64,000 bases of DNA from Corbicula japonica (Eukaryota > Mollusca > Bivalvia > Venerida > Cyrenidae): assembly GCA_038501625.1 (NCBI GenBank), contig JAZAYU010000365.1:124001-188000 (forward strand), in the 5' to 3' direction. Below, piece by piece: positions 47,568 through 59,600 of the stretch. The position numbers and the translations under genes were made by a program. Each line of letters starts with the position of its first letter. Position 1 is the stretch's first letter. The notes beneath the pieces are model-generated. The model was not told the DNA's origin. It made no database searches and saw only the letters and a program-made list of their open reading frames with translations.

Positions 47568-47589
47568 GGAAAAGTGTCCCAATTTATAG

Positions 47590-48015
47590 GGAGGCAATAA
47601 ATATTTAATTTCATGAAAAATAATGGTGTCCCAATATTAAAGCTGTCCCAGGATTTAGCAGAATTACGGGAAATAATAATGTCCCAATATTTAGAGTAAT
47701 TACGGTAAATAATGGTGTCCCAATATTAACGCTGTCCCAAGATTTAGCACAATTACAGTACATAATGGTGTCCCAATATTAACGTTGTCCCACGATTTAG
47801 CACAATTACGGTAAATAATGGTGTCCCAATATTAACACTGTCCCATGATTTAGCACAATTACAGTATATAATGGTGTCCCAATATTAACGCTGTCCCAAG
47901 ATTTAGCACAATTACGGTAAATAATGGTGTCCCAATATTAACACTGTCCCAAGATTTAGCACAATTACGGTAAATAATGGTGTCCCAATATTAACGCTGA
48001 CATTTAGCATAATTA
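47590..48015. repeat. 53-bp tandem array (~8 units)
   Basis: Unit 'ttacggtaaataatggtgtc' + 'ccaatattaacgctgtccca' + 'agatttagcacaa'. Units alternate between 'gtaaataatgg' and 'gtatataatgg' types. Confidence 0.9.
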
Positions 48016-48451
48016 CTGTATACTTTGTTTGCACTAAGATGACAAATTCTTCTTTCTCATGTTAATGGCTTAAGGGTATGTTTTTTTGCTGATGTAGCTA
48101 ATAATAAACATCATCCGTTGTGCTGCCCATACAAAATACTTAGACCTCCATTGCAGCCTTTGTTCAATATTTGCAAAGAACTTAAAATAACAGACATCAA
48201 AGGAGTCTGTTTGACAATAAATAATGCTGACAATTAGATTCCTATTAAAGATAGTATCTTTTCTTTGAATTGTTTATCCTCCACTTCAATAGCTAAAAAA
48301 ACTAGAGTCATTTCATGCAATTTTGAAAACTACAAACAGTTTGTACACAAAAATAATTACCCAACTCCATTATTTTAAATGTTTAAGCAGTTTCTTCAGT
48401 CAATACTGTCTTAAATAAATAAATAGATGAAAAAGGAACATCTGCCCAAAA
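48016..48451. other. AT-rich DNA, nothing recognised
   Basis: No gene or repeat recognised. Confidence 0.4.
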
Positions 48452-48599
48452 ACAGGCTCAATCAAACAGAGACTGTGCAATATTTTCATATTTGTCATGT
48501 TTGGTGGCTTTCTATTTTCCCTTTTCATCTAATAGAAAGCCCCTGAACACAACAACTAATCAAAATATTGCAGACTCAGTGTGCCTGAGCCTGTTCAAG
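48452..48599. mobile_element. Inverted-repeat element (AACAGGCTCA ends)
   Basis: 'aacaggctcaatcaaacaga' at the left pairs loosely with 'tcagtgtgcctgagcctgtt' at the right. Inside, 'gtgcaatattttcat' pairs with 'aatattgcag' and 'ggctttctattttc' with 'gaaagcc'. 148 bp. Confidence 0.65.
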
Positions 48600-48889
48600 G
48601 TCAAAAACTACTAAATTATTTCCAACAGACTTACATTCACAATTTGTAAGGTTTGGCCCATTTGTAGTTTTCCTTCAGAGATTTTAAAAAGAAAACTGTG
48701 TATCTGCAAAGAGCAATCCATGATGGATTCTGTGACAGCATGCAAACCATGTATTCATAAACATAATTTTTGCTTGCAGCCACCAAATCCAGTTGCCCTA
48801 GTACAAACAAACAGAAGGCTAAGCGGCTCTTAAAATTCACTAGATGGGTGTGTTTAGTTAAACAACATCTGTTGCCCTTGGGTACTTTG

Positions 48890-49085
48890 ACAAAAATGTG
48901 AAAGTCTGATGGAAATTATTAAGAAATTGGACAGTTATATCCAACATAAAGTTTTGTGAAAAAAAAGGGGATTAACTCAGTCAAATATGACCTAGAACTA
49001 AAAATTCTGGCTCCATCAAAACCATGTCATAAGCAATATAATGTGGAAGTTTGATGAAGAAATATAAAGAAATTGCAAAGACAAA
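48890..49085. repeat. Diverged copy of the 24 kb interspersed repeat
   Basis: 'aaaggggattaactcagtca' and 'gtttgatgaagaaat' correspond to 24160-24270. Confidence 0.5.
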
Positions 49086-49146
49086 CCAATTTTCAAGGAC
49101 AAAGTGATCCTTACTTTGCTTTGAAAGGGGAACACAAAAAAATAGA

Positions 49147-49341
49147 TACTGTAAAACTCCTAATAAATGCCCTTTCCCTAATAAATGCCCCTCATGTTAT
49201 TTTTAGAGAAAATTTGAATTTTTTGATATTTTCCAATATCATTCAGAATCTGTATTAAAAAAAAACTCATATAAATAATAAGCGCCCCCACCTTTCAGAA
49301 AATGTCACGCCCCAGAGGCTTTTAAAATGAATTTTACGGTA
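49147..49341 (+). mobile_element. TA-MITE, complete copy
   Basis: Starts TACTGTAAAACTCCTAATAA and ends TGAATTTTACGGTA, 195 bp. Confidence 0.8.
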
Positions 49342-50100
49342 CTTGGTGTTATTTTAAAACTTATTAAGGTAAATTTTTAACATTTATATAATCTGCCAAT
49401 CAGAAAGGACTTTGTAAAGAAATTATCAACACTGATTTTATCTTCATTATCACCACTGAACATGTACTATTAGATCAAGTCAGTCATAATCACATGACAA
49501 TTATCAAATAAATATGTGGGTTATAAATCATGACCCCGTACAAAGTACTTAATTATATTCATCTGCCCGATAAACTATCACTTTCTACTAAAGATACTTC
49601 TGATTCCATCAAGGCCACTATAATTTTATTGTAATTCAATCTGATTAAAATCTCCGGAAAACCACTAGGTTATCAGGATCTGACGACATGTCACTGGTAC
49701 TTTCAACTCTTAAAGCTGTCTATTCAGTTTAGAGAGGTTCACTTCAATGTCTCAACTGCTATGGGGTCAAATACATAATATTTATTGTACTAGTAAGTTA
49801 TGCCTATAAACAAATGAAAAGCAGAAATTTCACCAAACTTTTGGACACTGTGGCAACATCTATTTTTGCTGGGATCAATTTTTGTGCTAAAGACATGAAT
49901 GATATTGTCGTATGGGAATAAAATGGCACACCTTTATTCAAATTTTTATAAGACTAGTTATTCAATGGTTTGATTTAGCTAGGGTTTGATTTCGCTAGGG
50001 TTTGAATTTGCTCTTTTACAGTTGAGCGAATTAAACCATCATGAAAAATAATGATACCACAGTTATCAGTACATTTTGAATTGTTGAGTGATTTTACTGT
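49342..50100. other. Mostly unrecognised; one-ended TIR-element remnant near 49960-50065
   Basis: 'atggtttgatttagctaggg' and 'tgataccacagtt' (about 50050) resemble the element at 9555-9758. Nothing else recognised. Confidence 0.4.
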
Positions 50101-50120
50101 ATTGTTTAAACAAATTCAGC

Positions 50121-50128
50121 TATAAATA
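50121..50128 (+). promoter_or_regulatory. Possible TATA box of the C1q locus
   Basis: TATAAATA lies 272 bp upstream of the ATG at 50393. In such AT-rich DNA the motif alone is weak evidence. Confidence 0.2.
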
Positions 50129-50596
50129 TTCACTTGTACATTGCTTGTGTAAGAATATAACATCACATTCTCTTTGTTTACAGGTCTTCTACAGTTAAAT
50201 ATTATTAATTTTGATATTTGAAATCACTAGCAATTTTCGTTCTATGTGAACTGGTACCTTTAACTTTTGAGCAATAGGGTTGTGTGTCATCTACAGTTTT
50301 AATCATTTAACTTTGTAATTTGTACTTGTACATTTGCTTTGATACAGAGAAATACACAGATTGCACCAGACATAATATTACAAACCATCAAAATGTATTT
50401 GCAAAGTGTCTTTTTGGTTATTGTTTTTCTTCAACGACTGGAAGTTTCAAAAGGCTTTCTAATGGAAGATTTGCTCACAAAGAATCCAACAACAGTACCT
50501 GGTTCCATCAACAATCAGAACTAAGGTAGTTCAAATGACAGGTATTTGCAAGATTTCATCAACATCCTTGCTGAAGAGAAAGCGACCAGACACCAA

Positions 50597-50805
50597 CTGG
50601 AAAACTTGGTAAATCAAATGTCTGACAAAATCAAACTAATGGAAAGATTTCATGTTGAAGTGGAGAAGGGGTTACTTAAGGAAAGAAACAAAACTGGGCA
50701 TCTAGAAAACTTGGTGAATCAAATGTCTGACAAATCAATCTAATGGAAAGATTTCATGTTGAAGTGGAGAAGGAATTACTTAGGGAAAGAAACAAAACTG
50801 GGCAT
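50597..50805 (+). repeat. 105-bp tandem duplication within the coiled-coil exon
   Basis: 'ctggaaaacttggtaaatca ... aaaactgggcat' (50597-50701, 105 bp) is repeated at 50702-50805 as 104 bp with few substitutions. The missing base in copy 2 ('gacaaatcaatc' for 'gacaaaatcaaac') is the frameshift. Confidence 0.9.
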
Positions 50806-51418
50806 CTGGAAAGTAATGTGGCACATCTCAAGAGTGAAGTAGCAATGCTCAATCACAAATGCCTTGATGCCTGCAGGCAAAGTAATGCATCATCAGGAAT
50901 TAACCAAAATATGATGCTTGCCAATTTATCTAAACACTTCAATGACTTGCAGGAGGGTTTACAAAGAAATATTTCATATCAGATAACATCAGCAATAGAT
51001 CAGAATAGGGTGGAGATGGCAAACTTAACCAAACAGTTCAGTGAGTTGAAGGGGAGCTTCAAGAATATGTCAGATCAAACTCACTTAAGCTTACAGCAAT
51101 TACAAAATCATGGTAAGTACTACCGAAAAAAGAAAACCTGATAATGAGTACAGGCGCAGTCCAAGCAAAGTCAATAAATTTTCTCCAAACATGATTACTT
51201 TCTAGATGATTTTGTCAATAAACTGGATACATCTCATGTTAGAGATAAATGTGTAAGTTTTTTTTACAATTTTCATTGGCTCAGTGTTACAAGATAAGCC
51301 AGAATTCCTACATTTTGTATATTTTTAATGAAACTATTATATTCAATTGTAATCATTAAATGAAATATGACCAATGTTTTGTGGCCACTAGACAAAGGTC
51401 TGAGTTTGGAAGTCTTGT

Positions 51419-51433
51419 GGGGGGGGGGGGGGG
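51419..51433 (+). repeat. G15 homopolymer in the C1q intron
   Basis: Fifteen consecutive G, within the 501-bp intron (51113-51613). Otherwise the intron is AT-rich, with a CCCCTCCC stretch near 51523. Confidence 0.9.
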
Positions 51434-52053
51434 AGTCTGGCTTCAGCAGCACATTGTTCACAGCCATTGTTAGGTCTTTGGGTTACAAGTTCAATACTGT
51501 CTTCTGACTTAAAGGCTCTTCCCCTCCCCTCCCTCCCCACATATATACTATTATACAAGCACAGAGAAATATATAATTTTAATATTAATTACAGGTTTGA
51601 AATCTTCTTTCAGGTTCAACACCAATTATTGCCTTTGAAGCTCACAATCTAACAAACTGTTATCCATCACTTGGAGAAAAGTTTGTGTTCACAGCAGTAA
51701 CTCTGAACAATGGATCAGCCTACAACAACACTTCAGGGATGATCACTGCACCCGTTTCGGGATTATACCAATTTCATGTGCAATTATGTTTAAGTGATAA
51801 CATGTATTTTTATGTTAAGATCAAATCAGATTCAAGATCATTGCTAGAAAGCAGTGTTATTGATGATGGATCAATAAGATATGGGTGCAACACATTAAGT
51901 ACAATTGGGGTTCTGGGAAAGTCCGAACATGTATGGATAGAGTTAGGTAGTGATGGCAGGGATGGAAACTTACAGGAAGCTTCAAATTTGTAGAATAGTT
52001 TTTCAGGTGTCCTAATAGTTATGTCTTAATATTGCTGAGAGGACTGTATCGTA

Positions 52054-52059
52054 AATAAA
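52054..52059 (+). terminator. Poly(A) signal AATAAA of the C1q gene
   Basis: AATAAA 24 bp after the ancestral stop codon (52027-52029), the expected place for a short 3' UTR. Confidence 0.6.
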
Positions 52060-52197
52060 CAATTTTTCCAAGAAAATATAGCGCAGGGTGTAGATGGGGG
52101 TAGGAGGGGATGGGCTTTAGGGAAAGGAGTAGGCACTTTTTATCTAGCACTTCAGTTCATACCTAAATCTGGGTTAATGGCAGTAATAACTATTCTA

Positions 52198-52226
52198 TTA
52201 ACCCTTTCCTTCATAGATATAGAGGA
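52198..52226. mobile_element. Solo left end of a TTAA MITE
   Basis: TTAACCCTTTCCTTCATAG followed directly by the foldback element at 52234, which may have inserted into it. Confidence 0.65.
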
Positions 52227-52233
52227 TATTTGT

Positions 52234-53009
52234 TTTTACCAGTGTAAGATTATATAGTTATTTGGTTTCTTGACAGGGAATGTGAGGATATATTGCCGGT
52301 CTGGGTGTCATATTACCCGAGCCGCAGGCGAGGGATAATATGACACCCAGACCGGCAATATATCCTCACATACCCTTTCAAGGAACCAAATAATTGTTTT
52401 ATTATACTGCAAAGACTTTTTCAGACAAAATTAATAAGAAAACATCGATTTTTCGATTATTTCACTTATTTAATGCCAAATGGCTGATTTCCCTTATGAG
52501 AACCTCAATAATTACATGTCTGACGTCATTAATTTACCTGCATGACGTCACTTCTATAGAAATTGAATGGATTATCCATTTGATTTTTATTCACAAAATT
52601 TGAAAATAATCTGATTGTTTTCAACGTTAAAAACATAACAGAAATATTTTCTGTAACAATTTTAGAAATCCCTAAGCATACTGCTTTATAATTTACAAGA
52701 TCGGCTTCAAATTATGCATTTTTACGGAAATTCAAAACAAAATGGCGGACGACAAAAAAAGGTGGGAGGCCAGACGGGGAAATTAAGGCACGTGCAGTTC
52801 ATATCTACGGCCAATCTGTAAATACGGATATACATCAGCGGCAAATTATCCAATCAAATTCAAGGAAATTTCTTTGCAGTATAATAAAGAAATATATTTC
52901 ACAGAGTGAGCTCCGGAATTCGTATTTTCACGAGTGGTGAAGCCACGAGTGAAAATACAAAATTCCAGAGTTCACGAGTGAAATATATTTCTATCTTACA
53001 CTGGTAAAA
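52234..53009. mobile_element. Foldback element with hairpins at both ends and an internal TIR element
   Basis: The outer ends are a 17-bp perfect inverted repeat (ttttaccagtgtaagat, 52234-52250; complement at 52993-53009). The left hairpin has arms 52282-52318 and 52333-52369 (36 of 37 bases pair, loop 14), extending loosely to about 52257-52394. A right hairpin of different sequence lies at about 52888-52990 ('gtattttcacgagtgg' and 'ccacgagtgaaaatac'). Between them a second 17-bp perfect inverted repeat, TTTATTATACTGCAAAG (52398-52414) with its complement at 52872-52888, marks a 491-bp inner element. No transposase. Confidence 0.75.
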
Positions 53010-53228
53010 TCAAATTTTCTTTTTTTATGCTTTTAGAGCAAAATGAGTGAATTTGATAGAAAAGTTGCAAGAAATGGCGTCAAAACCGCTTTGCTTATGA
53101 CTTGACGTCATGATGTCAAATATACAAATTTGAGCCCGTTCTCTAAACGTTCACATTTGGTATGTTATATGAGTTTGGATACCAACGTGAAAAAATCAGT
53201 GAAAATAAAAATGATATTCCACTGTTTG

Positions 53229-53372
53229 AAAACAGTCCGAAGGTTATAAAACTGAGAATGAAAACCAGTCACAAATCTCAAGCAGGGCAAAATGGCGGCT
53301 GGTCGCCATTTCAGTGAATCAGATGCTTGAGATTTGAGACTGGTCTCCTGATTTAGTTTTATGATCTTGGGC
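53229..53372. mobile_element. Hairpin MITE
   Basis: 'gaaggttataaaactgagaa' at the left and 'tagttttatgatcttgggc' at the right, with 'atggcggctggtcgccat' at the centre. Confidence 0.75.
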
Positions 53373-53479
53373 ACAGAATTTTCTTTGCACTACTGTCATG
53401 TGTTGCTTATTCTTCCCATGTAACTTGATTTACTGGGATTGATTTAATCTCTTAACAAATGGCCAGATCCATCAATCAA

Positions 53480-53630
53480 ACTGTCCACAGAAGTGTTCAG
53501 CCTAAGTCCATTAGGAAATTGCAAACAATAGAAAAATGCATCATAAGAATCCACTGGTCAATACCTAATGCAATAATGTCACAATATACAGATTCTGAGA
53601 TTTTGAATCTGAAGTAGTTGTTTTCTCCAA
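53480..53630 (+). pseudogene. Exon-like remnant, copy 1 of 3 (partial)
   Basis: One frame reads T-V-H-R-S-V-Q-P-K-S-I-R-K-L-Q-T-I-E-K. This aligns with S-V-Q-R-G-V-N-K-E-S-I-R-K-L-E-T-T-E at 56089-56175 and with the copy at 62955. The first part (KLGQELIY) is not preserved. Function unknown. Confidence 0.4.
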
Positions 53631-54222
53631 AACATATCTTGGAAATAGCATATTATAAAGTATGGAGTGGAGTCTAGGAGTAGAGTTTTGGAGTAGACCA
53701 GTCATTCCAAAGTTAAGCTAAATAAATATCTATCACAGTAACAGATCACTATGGTTTACACAGTGTCAGACCACCACCCCTTGATATATAGTTCTTGTCG
53801 CATTTATCAACCTTGATTAGTAAGGCACTACACCAATTTGTTAACACTTGCTTACAATATTTCCTTTCAATATTCCTGGAAAACTGTTAATGAAAGCTGA
53901 AATTTCAGATATTTCAGTCATAAAAGCATGAAGCTTATTAAAACAGATATTGCCCAACACTGCTGAAGAAAAAACTAATAAAGCTGTAGCTGAATAATAG
54001 TTTAATTTTTCCAACTCACGAAACTATCAACAGAAAATTGTCATTACAACAATTTTGTGCTCTTTTATGTTACTGGCAAATGAGTATAAGGATTAAATAT
54101 CATAACATTATAAGCTATGGGCTGAAATGTATTTCATGACCCAATTGAGAGATCAAAGTCAGTAGCACTAAGAACACAGTGAATCTAGAAGCACTTAAGA
54201 AATGTTTTATCTTAATTGAATA

Positions 54223-54470
54223 TGAGGGGTGTTCGAAAAGTAATGCAAAAGTCATTCCAGGACTTATATTGATTAATGTAAACACATTATATGAATTTCT
54301 GCTGTCAGCATAAAACCTGTTGTCTAACAAGCCTAAAAATTTCATTTACCAGAGTCAAAATTGAGAACTTTATAGAACTTTTAATAAGTTTACTAGAGAA
54401 TACTAGCCTACTTTTTGGCTAAAGCAAATATCAGTGTCATGGTTGCACTATACTTTTGGAACACCCCTCG
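54223..54470. mobile_element. Mariner-type MITE
   Basis: Left end TGAGGGGTGTTCGAAAAGTA and right end TACTTTTGGAACACCCCTCG are inverted repeats with two mismatches, flanked by TA on both sides (54221-54222 and 54471-54472). 'GAGGGGTGTTCGAAAAGTA' ends are characteristic of mariner-like elements. 248 bp, no transposase. Confidence 0.8.
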
Positions 54471-54479
54471 TATCATTCA

Positions 54480-55760
54480 CCAAGACACAACACTTCTGGA
54501 ATTGTTTAACTACAAGTTTTTACAAGCAGAAAAGCTTTCTATTGGTCAAAAGTAATTATAATTGCACATTCCTGGCCAAAACAACAAAATGCTTGTTGTT
54601 TATGGAGAAACAATTGACAGTATTTAGGAGATTTGATCAGACAAGAAGATTTTTTAACCATTCAACCTGGTGACCAAGTGTTTGGCAAAGTTAGCTTTTT
54701 TGCATGTTATTCATGGAGAACAGTAACACTAAACATGTCAGCTGTCACTGAAAATTGAAATATGCCACCAAAATGCAAGGGCCCATAATTCTGCCAAAAA
54801 TAATCCGAGTGAAAACTCTTGACAATATGCACAACAAGACTTGGTGACAAAGACTCCAGTGAAGTTTCAATGAAATCACTCAAGCAGTTTTTGGAGAAAA
54901 AGCAACATTCATGTGCAATCAGGAAAAATATTAACAAGTGAATGGAAAAGGAGAAAATTAATAAAAAAAACTAACTTATTCGTTTATGTACCATAAATAT
55001 TGAACTGAAAGGGGAATAACTATGAAATATTTTTTAAAGAGTTAGAAAAATTATTAGTACTGGTAATTTATGATTGGGGACATTCACTTTTAGTTCAATA
55101 TCAATCACTCAAATAATATAACAGAATAAAACTTCGAAGAGTCAAGCTAAAAATAAATTAGGACAATATAAAAAAAAAACCTAACACATCGTACAAATCT
55201 AATTTTTGTTTCTATTATTTTCGTCCGATTTTCTAAGCAAAACAACAATCCTGCAGGGAAATTTGCTGACCTCAATGTATCTTAAACAGTATAAAGACTT
55301 GAATAAGAGGATGATCAGGAAATTGAAAACAATAAAACACATCCTGTGAATCCGCTGGTAAATGTTAGTGGTGTTATTGACAGCTAGGGTATTTTTCACA
55401 TCCACATTTATAAGGACTCTCATGATTGTTGTTGTATTTGTAAACACATACTGACCATCAATAGGGTCCAGTAACTGTTTAATAATACCACTTTTACAAT
55501 ATTAACTCTTTTTTATTACATGAAGCACTGTTATTTTTCATATATGGCTTATTTCTGAGTAATTATACACACCATATTATTTTTGTTACCAGTAACAAAC
55601 GTACATTGTTCAAGTAACAAAAGGTAACATAAAAGAATGACAGACCAAAGAAAAAACATTCTCGGTCTCAAAAAGGTAACAGCCTTATATACCGCAAGTA
55701 ACAAGAGGGCACAAATTATTTTTACACTACTGTTATTATGTAATCATGAAGTAAACTGTA
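54480..55760. other. AT-rich DNA, nothing recognised
   Basis: Several short ORFs (up to 82 codons) with no recognisable domain. Two 'gtaacaaa'-rich stretches near 55600-55690. Confidence 0.4.
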
Positions 55761-56006
55761 TTAACCCTTTCCTCCACAGATAAACCTTAATCGTGGCGGC
55801 GAACAGTGTAGATCCAGATCAGCCGACACATCAGTGCCGTCTGATCAGGGTCTGCACAGTTTGCTTTTTGATTTGTTAGGTTATTTCTGACCTTAATACG
55901 ACCAGTGCAGATCCTGATCAGACGGCACAAATGTGCCAGCTGATCTGGATCTGGATCACACTGGTCACACAATCGTAAAAAGGCGTATATTTGGAGGAAA
56001 GGGTAA
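55761..56006. mobile_element. Palindromic TTAA MITE, complete copy
   Basis: TTAACCCTTTCCTCCACAG at the left; right end 'ttggaggaaagggtaa' with one base lost from TTAA. 246 bp. Confidence 0.85.
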
Positions 56007-56088
56007 ATCGTACAAAAAGTAATCTTTTACATCCATCTTATATTCTAACATTTTTAGCTGTTTGCCCATATTTGCCTTAGGTAATCAG

Positions 56089-56175
56089 GAAACTAGGACA
56101 GGAACTCATTTACAGCGTTCAGAGAGGTGTCAACAAAGAGTCCATTAGGAAGCTGGAAACAACTGAATTTAAATA
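56089..56175 (+). pseudogene. Exon-like remnant, copy 2 of 3
   Basis: After an AG ('gtaatcag') the frame reads K-L-G-Q-E-L-I-Y-S-V-Q-R-G-V-N-K-E-S-I-R-K-L-E-T-T-E-F-K-Y and runs into the TA-MITE. The same peptide with few changes is at 62955-63035. It resembles, from memory, an L-G-Q-E-[LIF]-[IV]-Y motif found in uncharacterised repetitive bivalve proteins. That link is weak. Confidence 0.4.
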
Positions 56176-56674
56176 CCATAAAACTCCTATTAAATGCCCT
56201 TCCCTAATAACCCCACCCCCACATTTTTTTTTTTTTTTTTTTTTCGGGCCCCTTTTCAGGGTAACCCCATTTATTTTTCAACATAAGTGTAGTACAGTAG
56301 AATATCACATCAATATATTACTTTTTACAATCAATACATATATATGAAAAGGAGAGCTGAAATTCATTTTCAAACCAAAATCGACAGAATTGTCTAATAG
56401 TTTCATTACATTCTTAGGTATTCATTTACAAAAAGTTTATACATTTGTATTTCAATTAACATAATTGTCAATAGTACTGTACTACAAATAAGTGTAATAG
56501 AACATGAATATAACAAAAATTCACACATAAAGTTAAACATACTTCATTCAAATTAACAATTTACTGGTAAATATTTAAGTAATTTTTTCATTATGCTGTC
56601 CAGTTAATTAAGCTATATAACTTAGTTGGATTGACAAGGCATATTAACAGAGAGCAGTTGTAATTTTTTTTTTA

Positions 56675-59600
56675 CTAAATTCGACTAATTAACAGATTCA
56701 CTTTTTCCCATTTATTTAAGAATTCTTCTAGCTTATTATTTCTTATAGCTATTTCTTTGTATATTTTTAATTGATATTTCATATAGGATTGTGCACCATT
56801 TATAGACGGAGTACAGCCCAGTGTTTTACAATGGTAGATATATAGCCTAATCTGCAATAACAATATATTTTCTGAAAGAAGTTTATTGTCTTTAAAACCA
56901 AAAAGTAAAACAGTTTCATCATATGCTGGAAAAGATTGAAAGAGACTAAGTAAATTTAATATAAATATTCTTGTTGTATGACATCTGCAAAATAGGTGTT
57001 CAATTGATTCACATTCTTTCCTACAAAAAGTACACAAAGGATTCTCTGCTAGATTCATTTTATGTAGAAGCTCATTTGTACCTAAAATTCTGTGTAGTAT
57101 CCTTACTTGAAACCACTGAACTTTTGTATCATATGTTAGATTGAATGGAAGAGAATAAAAAAATTTCCAATCTTTAGTTTCAAAAGTAAGGTTAAGTTTA
57201 TCAGACCATTTTTTCTGACTTGTTGGTATAGAACTGTTGGAGTTTAATGAATTATAGATGTCTTTACAACCTTTTTTTTGCTTTAAAATATATTTCATAT
57301 AAGGTGGAAGACATGGTCTTGGTTCAACTTGGAGATTATTTTCATCAATGTTTAAGCTGTTTAAAAATGTTTTAACAGATTTGACTAAACTGAGGAAAGA
57401 CAAAAAATTGGCTTTTAAGTGATACTTCTCATTGAATTCTTGGTGACTAAGAAATCTTTTATGTTCAACATTATATATGTCAGTAATATAGTGCACACCT
57501 GCATCAAACCATGCTTTTGTGAATGAACTTTTAGAGCCAATAATAATATTATGATTATAAAATACAGGTAAGCTTCCTACTTTATAATCGTTTAGTGATA
57601 TTGTTTCTATATAATCAGAGAAAGCCATTAATGTGTCCTTCCAAAATTCATTTTTTAATTCTTTAGTTTTTTTGTCAAAGTAATGTTTACCACAGTGAAA
57701 TAATTTATTCATGTCAACTTGTATTTTTATTACATTACTCCAGATACAATCTTCTGTCAATCTTCTTAGCCAGGTTAATTTAAGAGCTTTAATAAATGCA
57801 GGGAGATTGACCATTTGTAAGCCTCCTTCAGAGTATTCTTTTACCAGTACACTTTGTTTAATTTTGACATTTGTTTGCCAGATAAATCCATAAAATAATT
57901 TGTTTAGTTCATTAATTAAATTTTGAGGTGGACTTGGAAGTAAAATAAATAAGTGATTGAATACAGGTAAAAGGAGACTTTTTATCACTGTTATTTTACC
58001 TATTGGTGTCAGAATTCTTCTTTTCCAGAATTCAATTATTTTCTTTACAGATTCTATTTTTTCTACAAAGTTTAGTTCAACCATTTTCCAAAGATCAACA
58101 TGAAAATTTACTCCTAACATTCTAAATGTGTTTTGGTTCCATAGAAGTTTCCATTTTGTTTTAATACTATCGCTGCTGTACTTTTTTTGTCCTATCCATA
58201 CAACTTTAGTTTTATCATAATTAACATTAAGTCCAGATAATAATGCATATTTGGTTAAAAGATATAAAGTTTCATCTAGTGATTGTTTTGAACCATCAAG
58301 AATCAGTGTTGTGTCATCCGCAAATTGGGATATTTTGTACTCAAAGTCATTTATAACTATTCCTTTTATATTTTTGTTTTCTTTGATTTTCAATGATAGA
58401 ATTTCAGCACAAAGAATAAAAATATAAGAGGACAAGGGATCCCCTTGTCGGCAACCTCGGCTTATTTTCACAAAGTTAGAGAGATATCCACACTGAGTTA
58501 CTGCTGATTTGGCATCCTGGTAAAAGACTGTAAACCATTTCTGTATTGAGGGTCCAAAATTAAAAAGTGATAGAGTATTTTTTATGAAATCCCAGGATAA
58601 AGAGTCAAATGCCTTTTCAAAGTCAATCAATAGAAGTAGGCCAGGAATGTTATTTTCTTCGGTGTATTGCATTACATCATAGATGAGTCTTGTGTTTTCA
58701 CCCATATATCTATTTGGTATAAAGCCAGTTTGTTCTCTACTAATCAATAAATCAAGGACACTTTTTATTCTGTTTGAAATACTGCCTGAACCTATTTTGT
58801 AAACTGTATTTAATAAGGTAATTGGTCTCCAATTCTTCAAAAAAAGTCTTGATTTGTTTTCTTTTGGAATACATGTGATTACACCCTGAGACTGAGTTAT
58901 TGATAAATGTCCTGAAGAGTATGCATGATTTAAAGCTCTTACAACAAAAGAACCTAATTTACGCCAAAAGACTTTAAAAAAATCTGCACCAAAGCCATCT
59001 GTACCAGGGCTTTTATTATTTTTCATATTAAATAAAACTTTGCTTGCCTCAGATAGTGTGATATTACCTTCCAGCATGATTGAAGTATCATCTGAAAGTT
59101 TTGGGGCTGATAGACAACTTACAAAATCATTAAATCTATCCAGTGAAAAACTGTTTTTTTCTTGAAAAAGGGTTGCATAGAACTGTTCACATTCTTTGAG
59201 AATTCTATCTTGATCAGTAATAAGTTCTTCATCAGTCTGCAATTTCGATATAGTTTTTGTTAAATAAGAGTGTTTTTCTAAATTACAAAAAAAGTTAGTA
59301 GCTTTTTCATCCTCTGTTATTTTTTGAATTCTAGCCCTAATCATGCTGCCTTCAAGTTTTTCTCGTTGCAAGTCATTCAGTTCATTTCTAAGGATTTGTA
59401 GTTGTTCTAAGTTATTTTGATCTAAATGAGTTTCAATATTTTTTATTTTTTCCAAAATTGATTGTTCTTTTTTAGCATTGTTTCTTTTTTTAAAAGCTGC
59501 ATATGAAATAGATTTCCCCCTAAGTTCCATTAAAAGTGTGTCTAAAAATAACTGATCATCAATCACAAACTGTATATCATTATTTGAAATAGTGTGTAAG

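Larger units (their letters stand above)
50393..52029 (+). pseudogene. Broken secreted C1q-domain protein gene (two exons)
   Basis: Exon 1 (50393-51112) opens with ATG and a signal-peptide-like start (MYLQSVFLVIVFLQ), then a Gln/Glu/Lys-rich coiled-coil region with many N-x-S/T sites. It ends at a consensus donor GTAAGT (51113). Exon 2 begins after TTTCAG at 51614, splits a Gly codon, and encodes a C1q domain: AFEAHNLTN, then NNGSAYNNTSGMITAPVSGL, YQFHVQL and IELGSD. Reading is broken three times: in-frame TAA at 50522-50524, a one-base loss at about 50731-50734, and TAG at 51991-51993. After the last stop the same frame continues N-S-F-S-G-V-L-I-V-M-S and then TAA (52027). That is the expected final strand of a C1q domain, so the TAG probably replaces a Trp codon. 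In bivalves such genes usually encode secreted lectin-like immune or recognition proteins; function here is doubtful. The frameshift could be a sequencing error, the two stops less easily. Confidence 0.85.

Noticed and set aside
50494..50540. A mini-intron removing the TAA at 50522 in the C1q gene
   Set aside because: It would be about 47 bp with a weak donor, too short for a typical molluscan intron. A nonsense mutation is simpler.
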